DNA from: Methylomicrobium sp. wino1
GTDB lineage: Bacteria; Pseudomonadota; Gammaproteobacteria; Methylococcales; Methylomonadaceae
Direction: 5' to 3'
NCBI RefSeq assembly: GCF_003932755.1
Contig: NZ_CP024202.1
Location: forward strand, 1,240,001 to 1,304,000
DNA length: 64,000 nt
Part shown: piece by piece, positions 53,536-62,291 of the stretch
Layout of the letters: each line of letters starts with the position of its first letter
Position numbering within the stretch: position 1 is the stretch's first letter
The notes under the pieces: model-generated
Told to the model about the DNA's origin: nothing
Databases searched by the model: none
Seen by the model: the letters and a program-made list of their open reading frames with translations, nothing else
Made by a program: the position numbers and the translations under genes

Positions 53536-55929
53536 ATGCCTCATTACCGACCGCTTCCACGCGAAGCCTTGAAATTAACCGTCAACCCGAACAACCTGGA
53601 TATCCCCCAAACAACAACCAGCGAGCAGCCTTCCATTATAGGTCAAGCCCGAGCCCGGTCGGCATTGGAATTCGGGGTTGCAATGCAAAATCCCGGCTAT
53701 AACATTTATGTTATGGGCGAACCCGGAACAGGGCGCTTATCGATGATTACCCAACAGCTTGAACAATCGGCTCCGAGGCAACCGACTCCTCCAAGTTATG
53801 CTTATGTCGATAATTTCGATAATCCGCGCGAACCGGTCTCGATCGAATTGCCGGCAGGATACGGGCAGAAATTCTGCGAAGATATCGATACATTGATCGA
53901 CAATCTGCTAGCCACTTTTCCTGCAGTTTTTGAAAGCCCGACCTATCAGCAAAAAAAAGCCGCGATCGAACGCGCCTTTAATCAACGCTACAACATGGCG
54001 ATTCATCAAGTCGAAAAAAAAGCGGAATCCTTGAATGTCGCGCTTTACCGCGAGAGTGAAACGATCACTTTCGTGCCCGTTAAAGACGACAAATTGTTGG
54101 AAGACGAGCAATTCATCCAGTTGCCGCAAGCGGAGCGCGAAGCGTTTCACCGCCACACGGAGGAGCTCGAAAACTATCTTGGCGATGTCTTGTTGGAGCT
54201 GCCGCAATGGCGGCGATCGCTGGTCGAGCAACTCAAACAATTGGACGATACGACGATTAATCAAGCCATCGAGCCGCTTTTCGAGGCGTTGATCGATGAC
54301 TATCAAAACGTCGACGATGCCATCACCTATTTGGACGAAATCAAAAAAAACTTGAGCCAAATCATCGTCGACGTATTGGCTGCGAATCCGGGGCTCGATA
54401 ATCGCGATCAGATCAGTAAGCGCCTATTGCTGAAAGAGCAGTACGCTCCTAACGTCTTGGTCGATTATAAAACCGAATGCGGCGCGCCGGTCGTTTACGA
54501 GCCGCATCCGATTTATCCGAATTTATTCGGGCGCATCGAATATATCAGCGATCAAGGCACCCTGGTCACTAACTACCGGCGCATCTGCCCGGGCTCGCTA
54601 CATCAGGCCAACGGCGGTTATTTGATACTCGACGCCGAAAAATTGCTCACTTATCCTTTTGTCTGGGAAGGTTTAAAGCGCGCGCTGAAGTCCGGGCGCA
54701 TCGAAATCGAGTCGCCGTATTCAGAGCTCGGCATCAATACAATGACGCTAAAACCGGAAGTTATCCCGCTCAATATCAAAGTGGTTTTGGTCGGTTCGCG
54801 GGATATTTATTATTTATTGCATGAACTGGACGATGAATTTAACGAAATGTTCAGAGTACTGGCCGATTTCGATCACCGCATTTTGCTGAATCCGGATTCG
54901 ATGCAAAATTTTGCGCAACTGATGATAAGACATGCGCGCGACTCAGGCTCCAAAAAACTGACTTCGGCCGCGATTGCCCGCCTCATCGAACATAGTTGCA
55001 GACTTTCCGAAAACCAGCACCGTTTATCGGCGCACATTAACGATTCACTCGAAATCATCGGTGAAGCAAACCTGTTGTGTAGTCCTAGCACTGTTGAATT
55101 CATCGACCAAGTTCATATCGAACAGGCCCTATCAGCACGCGAACAACGCAACGGCAGATTGTCCGAGGAAATTCTCGAGGAAATGCTCGACGGTACGATT
55201 TTAATCGATACCGACGGCACCGCAATCGGCAAGGCAAACGGCTTGACTGTTCTGGAAATCGGCGGCAGCAGTTTCGGCGCGCCGGCGCGCATCACCGCGA
55301 CGGTTTACCCCGGCTCCCGAGGTATCGTCGATATCGAGCGCGAAGCCGAGCTCGGCCAAGCTCTTCATTCGAAAGGCGTGATGATTCTGACCGGCTACCT
55401 CGGACACAGTTACGCACAACAATTTCCGTTTGCCATATCCGCCAGTATCGCAGTCGAACAATCCTACGGTTATATCGACGGCGATAGCGCATCCCTGGCC
55501 GAATTATGTTGTTTGATATCGGCGCTGACACGAACGCCGATCAAGCAAGGTTTTGCAGTGACCGGATCGATCAATCAATACGGCGAAGTGCAAGCTATCG
55601 GCGGCGTCAATGAAAAAATCGAAGGCTTTTTTAGACTATGCAAAGCGCGTGGCTTAACGGGTCAACAAGGCGTGATTATTCCTGTGGCGAATAAACGCAA
55701 TCTCATGCTGATAAAGGATGTTATCGATGCGGTTGAAGCGGGACAATTTGCCGTCTATGCGGTCTCGACCGTCGATGAAGCACTGGAATTATTAACCGGC
55801 CAAGACGCCGGCGCCATGGATTCGGAAGGCAACTATCCGGAAGGCAGTATTAACTTCAAGGCCATTTCGAGACTTAAAGAAATTTCCGATATGGCGCATG
55901 AGGAAGATAAAGAGGAGGGGGCAGAATAA
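53536..55929 (+). CDS. Lon-like ATP-dependent protease (LonB/YcbZ type)
   Basis: 797 aa. Walker A variant GEPGTGRLS (residue ~56; the Lys of GKS/T is Arg), followed by a long helical insert (about 115-315), a P-loop-like AAA region with 'LHQANGGYLILDAEKLL', and a C-terminal Lon protease domain with catalytic Ser in 'GDSASLAELCC' and catalytic Lys in 'GGVNEKIEGFF'. These match E. coli YcbZ-like, LonH-type enzymes. Loss of the classical P-loop Lys is notable. TATAAT (53495-53500) lies 35 bp before the ATG. Confidence 0.85.
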   Translation: MPHYRPLPREALKLTVNPNNLDIPQTTTSEQPSIIGQARARSALEFGVAMQNPGYNIYVMGEPGTGRLSMITQQLEQSAPRQPTPPSYAYVDNFDNPREPVSIELPAGYGQKFCEDIDTLIDNLLATFPAVFESPTYQQKKAAIERAFNQRYNMAIHQVEKKAESLNVALYRESETITFVPVKDDKLLEDEQFIQLPQAEREAFHRHTEELENYLGDVLLELPQWRRSLVEQLKQLDDTTINQAIEPLFEALIDDYQNVDDAITYLDEIKKNLSQIIVDVLAANPGLDNRDQISKRLLLKEQYAPNVLVDYKTECGAPVVYEPHPIYPNLFGRIEYISDQGTLVTNYRRICPGSLHQANGGYLILDAEKLLTYPFVWEGLKRALKSGRIEIESPYSELGINTMTLKPEVIPLNIKVVLVGSRDIYYLLHELDDEFNEMFRVLADFDHRILLNPDSMQNFAQLMIRHARDSGSKKLTSAAIARLIEHSCRLSENQHRLSAHINDSLEIIGEANLLCSPSTVEFIDQVHIEQALSAREQRNGRLSEEILEEMLDGTILIDTDGTAIGKANGLTVLEIGGSSFGAPARITATVYPGSRGIVDIEREAELGQALHSKGVMILTGYLGHSYAQQFPFAISASIAVEQSYGYIDGDSASLAELCCLISALTRTPIKQGFAVTGSINQYGEVQAIGGVNEKIEGFFRLCKARGLTGQQGVIIPVANKRNLMLIKDVIDAVEAGQFAVYAVSTVDEALELLTGQDAGAMDSEGNYPEGSINFKAISRLKEISDMAHEEDKEEGAE

Positions 55930-56100
55930 GAGCGAGTATCAATAGAATTCAGATTTGAAAATGTTTGTGCAACATTTGCGCATGTTTAGTATCAGACAGC
56001 CTTTTACCTTGATTTTTGCAGCACACCGTAAATTTTCAGCAACAGACTCCATCAGTCTTGTGAGAAGCTGCGTGGTGATTTCTTTTCGCTATAACGTTAT
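55930..56100. other. Intergenic region with no gene
   Basis: 171 bp between the protease and a methyltransferase fragment. Nothing recognised. Confidence 0.4.
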
Positions 56101-56420
56101 TGGTAGCCAGCCCGCATTATGATGATGGTTTACTGTGGATTACCATTGGCGATAATGAAAGCCATTATTTGAAAGTTTTGTGTGATGAAGTTTTTGGGAG
56201 AGCAAATTTTGTTGCGAATGTGATTGGGCAAAAGAAAATCTCCCCACAAAATGATGCAAAGTGGATTAATAATAGCCACGACCATATTCTCTGCTATGAA
56301 ATTGATAAATCATCCTGGTTTCCTAATCAGTTGCCAAGACTCAAGCTATGGATGACCGCTATACAAACCCTGATCACGATCCCCAAAAGTATCTATGCTG
56401 CCGGAGCCTTTGTTGAATAC
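56101..56420 (+). pseudogene. Type III DNA methyltransferase (Mod) fragment, frameshifted
   Basis: The frame reads 'YDDGLLWITIGDNESHYLKV' then 'LCDEVFGRANFVANVIGQKK', a well-known internal section of type III Mod enzymes; then 'DAKWINNSHDHILCYE'. After NQLPR, the match continues in another frame (MDDRYTNPDHDP), so a single base was lost at about 56340. The catalytic DPPY motif and the start and end of the gene are absent. It is a dead fragment of roughly 100 codons with more AT-rich codon use than the neighbours. Confidence 0.72.
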
Positions 56421-56447
56421 CCCGGCGCCTCCATGCGCAGGAGAAAA

Positions 56448-56508
56448 TGTTGTAGACCGTTCTGCTTCGACTTAGCTCAGCACGAACGGTCTACAACACA
56501 TGCCAATT
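56448..56508. repeat. Partial MITE copy (201-bp family), inverted
   Basis: Complement of the left part of 38344-38544: TGTTGTAGACCG .. CGGTCTACAACACATGCCAATT. Only about 60 bp. It directly follows the mod fragment. Confidence 0.65.
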
Positions 56509-56918
56509 ACTTTTTTACTGTGAAAGTTCACGATTTGGACTCCTGATCTAATTTTTCGATATGCAAAAGACTGGTGTACACATGCCGCACCCTCCCTCCA
56601 TCCCGCACTTTCTTTTGTCGGGGCAATGGCCGGGGCCTTCATGAACGTTACTGTGAAAGTTGGCGAACCGAAGAGGGTGCGGTTGCTCGACCGACCGGCG
56701 TCGGCGGCAGGGAGCCGCCGTCGAGCCTACATGGACGTATTTACGGCGTCCTGTCGGGCGAGTGATCGTACCCTAGCCCCCACCCCTCGCACTTTCATTT
56801 GCCGGGGGATGACAGCTTCTTCATGATCGTTAGGATAAAGCTTATAGCTCCAAGACGTTATTTATCCGAAATCCTAAGCCGCCAACGCAGGGTCTTGGAA
56901 ACGCATCGGTTGATTTCA
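56509..56918. other. 410-bp intergenic region with a diverged repeat P and a direct repeat
   Basis: No gene. A roughly 52-bp direct repeat (about 56600-56651 and 56782-56832; GCACTTTC..TTG.CGGGG and CTTCATGA.CGTTA) flanks a core (56665-56775) related to repeat family P. Confidence 0.5.
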
Positions 56919-57707
56919 CTAACTTCTCATATCTTGAAGCACTTGTTGAAGCGATGCCGATAAGTCACGGCTCATTCGATTCAGGCATTCATTGAGCGCT
57001 GCCACGATGGTCGAATAATCATCGGTTGATCCCGGCAAACGGTAAGAGACTTGACGGTTTTGTATGACATCCTGACCGCGACGGATAAGCCATTGCGCCG
57101 TTAAACCGGCTTGTCCATGCTGATCGATATGAAACTCCAAAATAGTCAACGAGACGCGGAGCTTAGCCTGCCTGGCTAAGTTTGAAGATCTAGCTTCTAC
57201 GACCTCGGCCGGGACGAGCATTGAAAGATTTTGCGTCAGTACGCGGCTAATGTTGGCATCGAGCGATTCGGCCCAACGGTTAAATTCGTTCAAATGATAG
57301 GTATTTCCTCCGGTTCCGACGACAATTTGCGGCCTATCGACATAGCGAGGAATACGCACCCGACCAAGCGCAATGACAGGTTTTGCTCTTATTTCGGCAG
57401 CGCTGGTTTCGCTTTCGTTGATCGGTTCGAGAAGATAGAATTGCGAAGGCGGAGTCGTCCCGCCCACGCAACCTGTTAAGGATAAGAACAAACAGGTTAA
57501 GACTGGCAAACAAAAGGGTCGGATTGCAATAATTCCCAATTTGGGGATTAAAGAGAGTGTGGAGTTTGCTTGGCGAGGATGTCGGCAGTAGGGAGCTGCG
57601 GTCAAGCCCCCATGGATGGGTGAACGGCGTTCCTCGCCAGGCATACTCCGCACCCTAAGTTCGGCGAAAATGCTCATACTAGGAATTACTGACCGTCTTG
57701 CATTCAT
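56919..57707 (-). CDS. ABC-type transport auxiliary lipoprotein (PqiC/YmbA-like) with repeat-derived N-terminal extension
   Basis: The 262-aa frame starts at 57707, 14 bp after the mlaD-like gene, with a good AGAGGA site. The first 50-60 residues are translated from repeat P (57555-57656) and make little sense as protein. Only after them does a normal lipoprotein signal appear: 'FCLPVLTCLFLSLTGC' with lipobox LTGC at about residue 80. The mature part (about 180 aa) is a PqiC/YmbA-like domain with 'PSQFYLLEPI', 'IALGRVRIPRYVDRPQIV' and 'RWAESLDANISRVLTQNL'. The real start may be lower, at a TTG or an unseen start near the signal. It should be the periplasmic lipoprotein partner of the lipid transporter. 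Confidence 0.75.
   Translation of the reverse strand: MNARRSVIPSMSIFAELRVRSMPGEERRSPIHGGLTAAPYCRHPRQANSTLSLIPKLGIIAIRPFCLPVLTCLFLSLTGCVGGTTPPSQFYLLEPINESETSAAEIRAKPVIALGRVRIPRYVDRPQIVVGTGGNTYHLNEFNRWAESLDANISRVLTQNLSMLVPAEVVEARSSNLARQAKLRVSLTILEFHIDQHGQAGLTAQWLIRRGQDVIQNRQVSYRLPGSTDDYSTIVAALNECLNRMSRDLSASLQQVLQDMRS
57555..57656. repeat. Repeat family P, copy 3, inside the lipoprotein gene
   Basis: CTTGGCGAGGATGTCGGCAG and CCCCCATGGATGGG facing CGTTCCTCGCCAGGCATACT. It lies between the ribosome site/ATG at 57707 and the signal-peptide coding part, and the frame stays open through it. Confidence 0.65.
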
Positions 57708-57720
57708 GATTCAACATCCT

Positions 57721-58734
57721 CTAGTTATGCTTACCGGAAATCAACGATTCCGGATGCCGTTCCAAATAATCGGCCAGAGCTTTGATCGACCGCGATGCCT
57801 CGTTGACCGATTCCAGCGTTTCAATTAAAGCCGATTCCGGGCCAAAAGTATCGCCGACCATGGCTACCGAGTTCTGCGCCTTATTCAGGGCGGCGGTCGC
57901 GGCAGTCAAGGCGTTGTTAGCGGAAGCCAAAATAGGCTTGATATCCTGAACCATCGACCTGGAATCTTGGACCAATAAATTGGTATTATCGATAGCCGTA
58001 TGCGTAGCTTTGAGCATCGGCTCAAGATTTCGGTTGAGCGTGCCGACCGTTTGCTCCATTCCCTCCATGGCATGAGCGAGAGAAACTTGGGATTGCTTGA
58101 GTTCATCGGATGCCAGCAGGTCTTTCATTTCTCTTAAACTGTCCGCAAAGTCGGAGACAATTTGTTCCAGCGGCAATGCGCGTAATTGGTTGACGAATTC
58201 TTCCGCCGAATTTAGGATCTCGTCGCTGGTTGTCAGGATGCCTGGAAACTCCGGAATCCCTTTATAGTTCAGCTTAGCAAACATGGGAGGCTTATTGGGG
58301 TGCTTATCTACATCAACATAGAGAAGGCCGGTCAATAAGCTTTGTGTTTCCAGACGAGCGCGAAACCCGGCCTTAACCAATCTGTCCCGAAGGGCCAGGC
58401 GCTCTTCGTTCGTCATGGCTCTCTTGAAAGCCTTACCACTCGTGCCTATCATCCTACTACGATCGATCGCTACCACGACGGGTTTATAAACTTTGATCGA
58501 TTTTTTATCGAATTGTAATGCGATATCCGTGACTTCGCCGATTTGCACGCCCTGCATTTTTACCGGGGCTCCAATATTCAGGCCATTGAGCGAAGAATCG
58601 AAGAACACCACGAAGTAAACCTTATCCGATTTAAAAAATTGGCCGCCGCCAAACATAAACAAACCTACGACGACCAGTGCGACGGCGCCGACCGTGAAAC
58701 TGCCTATCGCCAATGGGTTTACCGGTTTACTCAT
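57721..58734 (-). CDS. MlaD-like MCE-domain lipid transport protein
   Basis: 337 aa. One N-terminal membrane anchor (about residues 9-30) and an MCE domain (about 38-115, 'GLNIGAPVKMQGVQIGEV'), then long helical regions (about 180-320) like PqiB/YebT arms rather than short MlaD. In the cell it spans the periplasm next to the permease and moves phospholipid or other lipid. Upstream of it are the ATPase and permease in the same operon. It is longer than E. coli MlaD (183 aa). Confidence 0.88.
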   Translation of the reverse strand: MSKPVNPLAIGSFTVGAVALVVVGLFMFGGGQFFKSDKVYFVVFFDSSLNGLNIGAPVKMQGVQIGEVTDIALQFDKKSIKVYKPVVVAIDRSRMIGTSGKAFKRAMTNEERLALRDRLVKAGFRARLETQSLLTGLLYVDVDKHPNKPPMFAKLNYKGIPEFPGILTTSDEILNSAEEFVNQLRALPLEQIVSDFADSLREMKDLLASDELKQSQVSLAHAMEGMEQTVGTLNRNLEPMLKATHTAIDNTNLLVQDSRSMVQDIKPILASANNALTAATAALNKAQNSVAMVGDTFGPESALIETLESVNEASRSIKALADYLERHPESLISGKHN

Positions 58735-58752
58735 AAGACTGCTAGCTCTTTA

Positions 58753-59520
58753 TTAACGCGTTTTCTCGACATTGCCCTCGCCTCGAGTCAGGAATTGAAT
58801 GATTTTGGAATCTTTGGATTCGGCCAGCAAGCGTTTGGGTGAATCGGTTGCCAGCATGGTTTTGGTTTCGGTGTCGAGAAACACTGCATTCGTGCCTATG
58901 GCAAAGATACTGGCCAGTTCGTGCGTAACAACGACAATCGTCGTGCCTAATGCATCGCTCAAATTGATGATCAGATCGTCCAAAAGTCTTGCGCTGACAG
59001 GGTCGAGCCCAGCCGACGGTTCATCGAAAAACAGTATTTCCGGGTCGAGCGCCATCGCCCTGGCCAGCCCCGCCCGTTTTTGCATGCCGCCGCTGATTTC
59101 GGAAGGATAATAGTCTTCGAAACCTGCCAGGCCTACCAATGCGAGTTTGTAAGAAACAATATCGGCGATTTCCGCGCGGCTGAAATGGGTAAATTCGCCG
59201 AGCGGCAAAGCAATATTTTCGGCCAAAGTTAGGGAGCTGAATAGGGCACCGCTTTGATACAGCACGCCTATGCGTCGCAGGATCCGAATGCGTTCCGCAT
59301 CGCTTGAACGCCAAAAATTTTGCCGATCGTAAATGATATCGCCCTGTGTCGGTTGCTGTAGGCCGATTAAGTGTTTGAGCAGTGTGCTTTTGCCGCAACC
59401 GCTGCCGCCCATGATAATGAACACATCGCAGCGGTTAATCGTAAAATTCAAATCGCGTTGAATCACGAAATCACCGTAAGCCATCGTCAAATCCTTTACC
59501 GTGATATGAGGCGTGTTCAT
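58753..59520 (-). CDS. MlaF-like ABC transporter ATP-binding protein
   Basis: 255 aa. Walker A GGSGCGKST, Q-loop in 'VLYQSGALF', signature SGGMQKR, Walker B 'ILFFDEPSAGLD', H-loop VTHE. The 'EISGGMQKRAGLARAMALDPE' run is MlaF/Ttg2A-type. Powers the lipid transporter with the permease (59540-60703). 18 bp upstream of the MCE gene. Confidence 0.92.
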   Translation of the reverse strand: MNTPHITVKDLTMAYGDFVIQRDLNFTINRCDVFIIMGGSGCGKSTLLKHLIGLQQPTQGDIIYDRQNFWRSSDAERIRILRRIGVLYQSGALFSSLTLAENIALPLGEFTHFSRAEIADIVSYKLALVGLAGFEDYYPSEISGGMQKRAGLARAMALDPEILFFDEPSAGLDPVSARLLDDLIINLSDALGTTIVVVTHELASIFAIGTNAVFLDTETKTMLATDSPKRLLAESKDSKIIQFLTRGEGNVEKTR

Positions 59521-59539
59521 GATGACTTCCGAAATGTTT

Positions 59540-60703
59540 TCAAATGCCCAGTCGATTGCAGATCAAGGTGATGATCGAGTCGGCCACGACGATATAGACG
59601 ATGCTGTTGACGACTGAGGCCGTTGCGGCATCGCCAACCGCAGAGGCGCTACGTCCGCATTGCATGCCGCGCATGCAGCCGGCCGTGGCGATCAGCACCG
59701 CAAACACCAAGCTTTTAAATAATCCGATGCTGAAGTCAGTAAGATCGACGGCCTTGCGAAGTTGATTAAAATATTGGGTCAATGATACATCGAAGGCGCT
59801 GGTGGTAACGATGGCGCCGCCAAGTATGCCCATAAAGTCGGCATAGATACATAACAACGGTAGCATTAAGATTAACGCCAACATTCTCGGCAACACCAGA
59901 AACTCCATTGGTGAGATGCCCATGGTCTTGAGCGCGTCTATTTCGCTGTTGACATTCATCGTGCCCAGCTGTGCGGCATAGGCTGCTCCGGTGCGGCCGG
60001 ACATAATGACCGCCGTCATCAAAGCGCCCATTTCGCGTACCGTTCCCAAGCCAACCAGGTCGGCAATGAAAATTTGCGCGCCGAACATTGCCAGTTGTAC
60101 CGCGCCGACGAAAGCCAGAATTAGGCCTACCAATAAACTGATCAGCGTTACGATCGCCAACGCCCCGGGACCCGCTTCTTGTATGCACAAAAATAAATCG
60201 ACGGCGCGAAATCGGGCCTTTCCTCGCATCAGCGAAATGCCAGCCAGCACCGTTTCTCCGATAAATATAACGAGCCCTTTGGTATCTGCGAGTCCGCTTA
60301 ATACCATCGTGCCAATTTTAGCCAAGGCCGGTGTTTGTTGCGCCGAACGGCGATCACCGGCTCGTTCCGGTACCGCACGAGCCAGTTTGAGTAGGCCTTG
60401 AACGCCTTCCGGCAGGCCCGATAAATCGGGCTGAATGCGCTTGGCCTGGCAATAGTCCAGGATTGCGAGCAGATACGTCGGCAAGCGGCTGTCCCATTGC
60501 TTGAGGTCGGCTGCTTGCAGCACGATTCGTACGAAAGGAGTTAAAATAGCGAGTTCCGCCAGTACTTGTTCAACTGGCTTTATTTTAGCAGCCTGAATCC
60601 AATTGCCGGTTAAGTGAATAACTAAGGCTTCTGCATCGATGCGTTCAAGATTGATATCGCCCGATATGTCTTTCATGCTCGGATTGTCCGCTCCCGCTGT
60701 CAT
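59540..60703 (-). CDS. MlaE-like ABC permease with N-terminal STAS-like domain
   Basis: 387 aa from the ATG at 60703; a TTG five codons earlier is in frame. N-terminal 110 residues resemble a STAS (MlaB-like) domain ('ALVIHLTGNWIQAAKIKP' start), fused to a MlaE permease with about five membrane helices. 'EIDALKTMGISPMEFLVLPRMLAL' is the MlaE coupling motif. So the MlaB and MlaE roles are in one chain. First gene of the E-F-D-lipoprotein operon. Confidence 0.9.
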   Translation of the reverse strand: MTAGADNPSMKDISGDINLERIDAEALVIHLTGNWIQAAKIKPVEQVLAELAILTPFVRIVLQAADLKQWDSRLPTYLLAILDYCQAKRIQPDLSGLPEGVQGLLKLARAVPERAGDRRSAQQTPALAKIGTMVLSGLADTKGLVIFIGETVLAGISLMRGKARFRAVDLFLCIQEAGPGALAIVTLISLLVGLILAFVGAVQLAMFGAQIFIADLVGLGTVREMGALMTAVIMSGRTGAAYAAQLGTMNVNSEIDALKTMGISPMEFLVLPRMLALILMLPLLCIYADFMGILGGAIVTTSAFDVSLTQYFNQLRKAVDLTDFSIGLFKSLVFAVLIATAGCMRGMQCGRSASAVGDAATASVVNSIVYIVVADSIITLICNRLGI

Positions 60704-60768
60704 CAAAAAGCTATCCAAAAAAGTTGTTACGAAAAGAGTAAGTTATCAATTTGATGGACGGAAGTCGG

Positions 60769-61179
60769 TCAGTGTTTACCCGGCTCAAGGGTGACACCTC
60801 GTCGTTCGTGCGTCACATAGGCTTGGATTGCGGTCATTTTCGGGTCGTCGGCGGCGAGTGGCTGGCCTTCGAGCGGGTTTTTCAGACACCAATTGATCAT
60901 TTCCCACATCGGCACGACTTTACCTAGCTGTTTTTGAAATTTCGGATAAGTTTCAGGATGCGTGTTCGCGGCATTCGGATGACACTGTGCGCAGGCGACG
61001 CCGTTAGTGCCCAATTCCGGGCTGGTCCATAGGTCGCGGCCTTGTTGGACGACGCCCATGAATTGCTGTTGCCAGCGTTCGAGGTCGGCGTCGGTAAATT
61101 CATCGGCGGAAGCAGTGGGCATTGCGAATGCCAGCGCCAACGGAAGCAACAGGATGGCTTTAATGGGTTTGAGTTTCAT
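60769..61179 (-). CDS. Monohaem c-type cytochrome
   Basis: 136 aa. Signal peptide (MKLKPIKAILLLPLALAFAMPTASA) and one haem motif CAQCH. 'RDLWTSPELGTNG' precedes it and 'VVPMWEMINWCLKNPLEGQPL' provides candidate Met ligands. The layout resembles SoxX-like or DUF-type cytochromes. Third gene of a three-gene unit with a Tat metallophosphoesterase and a di-haem peroxidase, 21 bp after the former. Likely an electron carrier in the periplasm. Confidence 0.85.
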   Translation of the reverse strand: MKLKPIKAILLLPLALAFAMPTASADEFTDADLERWQQQFMGVVQQGRDLWTSPELGTNGVACAQCHPNAANTHPETYPKFQKQLGKVVPMWEMINWCLKNPLEGQPLAADDPKMTAIQAYVTHERRGVTLEPGKH

Positions 61180-61200
61180 GCGGTTCTCCCGATCGAAATC

Positions 61201-62277
61201 CTAGAAATGCGTTTGCGGCGGAATGCGTGCGTCTTCGCTTTGATAAGCGCTGTCTTCCGGTTGCTTGGTTTTAGTATTATAGATAACCGAACGCGCGGTA
61301 TTGTTATACAGCGTGTAATGCAGGTCGGCATTGCCGTTGTTCATATTGATAAACTGCCAGCCGGTCGCGTCGCGTTCGAAAAAAGGATCGGCGCGGTTCA
61401 TCGGCACGGTCAATTTCGGCAGATATTGCTCGGCCTGGGCATAAGACTGCGGATAGGGCCACGGCCATGCAGTGGCCATAACCGAGTTGAAACTGATGTT
61501 GCCGATCTGGTTGTATTGGATTTGATGCACATGGCCGTAAATCACCGATACCTTGTCGAAGGGTTTAAGTAAGGTTTGGATTTCTTCGGCGTCCTCGGTC
61601 CAGAAATTCCAGCCTTTGAAGATTTTTTGTAACGGCGAATGCGATAATACGATGATCGGTGTGGTTTTGGCGACTTTGGACAAATCGGATTTGAGCCAGT
61701 TTCTTTGTTCCTCGCCGACCATGAACGGCGATCCGTTCGGATTGTCGAGTCCGGCCATTTCCAGCATGCGCTGTTCGTTGCTCGGCCAGCGGTTGAAAGT
61801 CCAGTCGTCGTAAGTCCGGATGCTGTTCAAAACGATGAAATGCACGCCCTTATGATTGAAGCTGTAATATTGCGCGCCGAACAGTTGCTCCCAATAGTCG
61901 CCGAGATCGAGATAATAGTCGTGCTCGCCCATTACATAATGGACTTTATAGCGCAGTGCCGACATGATTTCGGCGCCGTGATCCAATTCGGCTTTCGTGC
62001 CGAGTTGGGCCAAATCCCCTCCGAAAAACACGAAATCGGGCTTCGGTACCAGTAGATTGGTTTCGGCCACCGCGCGAATCAGTCCCCGATCCCAATTGCG
62101 GACGAAACGCGTACCTTCGATATGTTGAATATGGGCGTCGGAAATATAGGCGAACGTAAAATTTTCGGCCGTGTCGGCAAAGGCTAATTCAATCAGGCTA
62201 ATCGGTAATGTGCTGCCGATGGCCGCAGCTCCCGCAGTCTTCAAAAAATTCCGGCGGCTTTTATGGATCGTATTCAT
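61201..62277 (-). CDS. Tat-exported calcineurin-like metallophosphoesterase
   Basis: 358 aa. Tat signal with SRRNFLK and AGAAAIGSTLPISL. Metal-site motifs: DAH (ISDAHIQH), GGD, GEHD in place of GNHE, SHSP, and GHVH. A folded metal-binding periplasmic phosphoesterase is implied; substrate unknown. The Tat route fits metal loading in the cytosol. It follows the peroxidase by 14 bp and precedes the cytochrome, a combination I do not know as a named pathway. Confidence 0.85.
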   Translation of the reverse strand: MNTIHKSRRNFLKTAGAAAIGSTLPISLIELAFADTAENFTFAYISDAHIQHIEGTRFVRNWDRGLIRAVAETNLLVPKPDFVFFGGDLAQLGTKAELDHGAEIMSALRYKVHYVMGEHDYYLDLGDYWEQLFGAQYYSFNHKGVHFIVLNSIRTYDDWTFNRWPSNEQRMLEMAGLDNPNGSPFMVGEEQRNWLKSDLSKVAKTTPIIVLSHSPLQKIFKGWNFWTEDAEEIQTLLKPFDKVSVIYGHVHQIQYNQIGNISFNSVMATAWPWPYPQSYAQAEQYLPKLTVPMNRADPFFERDATGWQFINMNNGNADLHYTLYNNTARSVIYNTKTKQPEDSAYQSEDARIPPQTHF

Positions 62278-62291
62278 CGTTCAAGTCTCCT

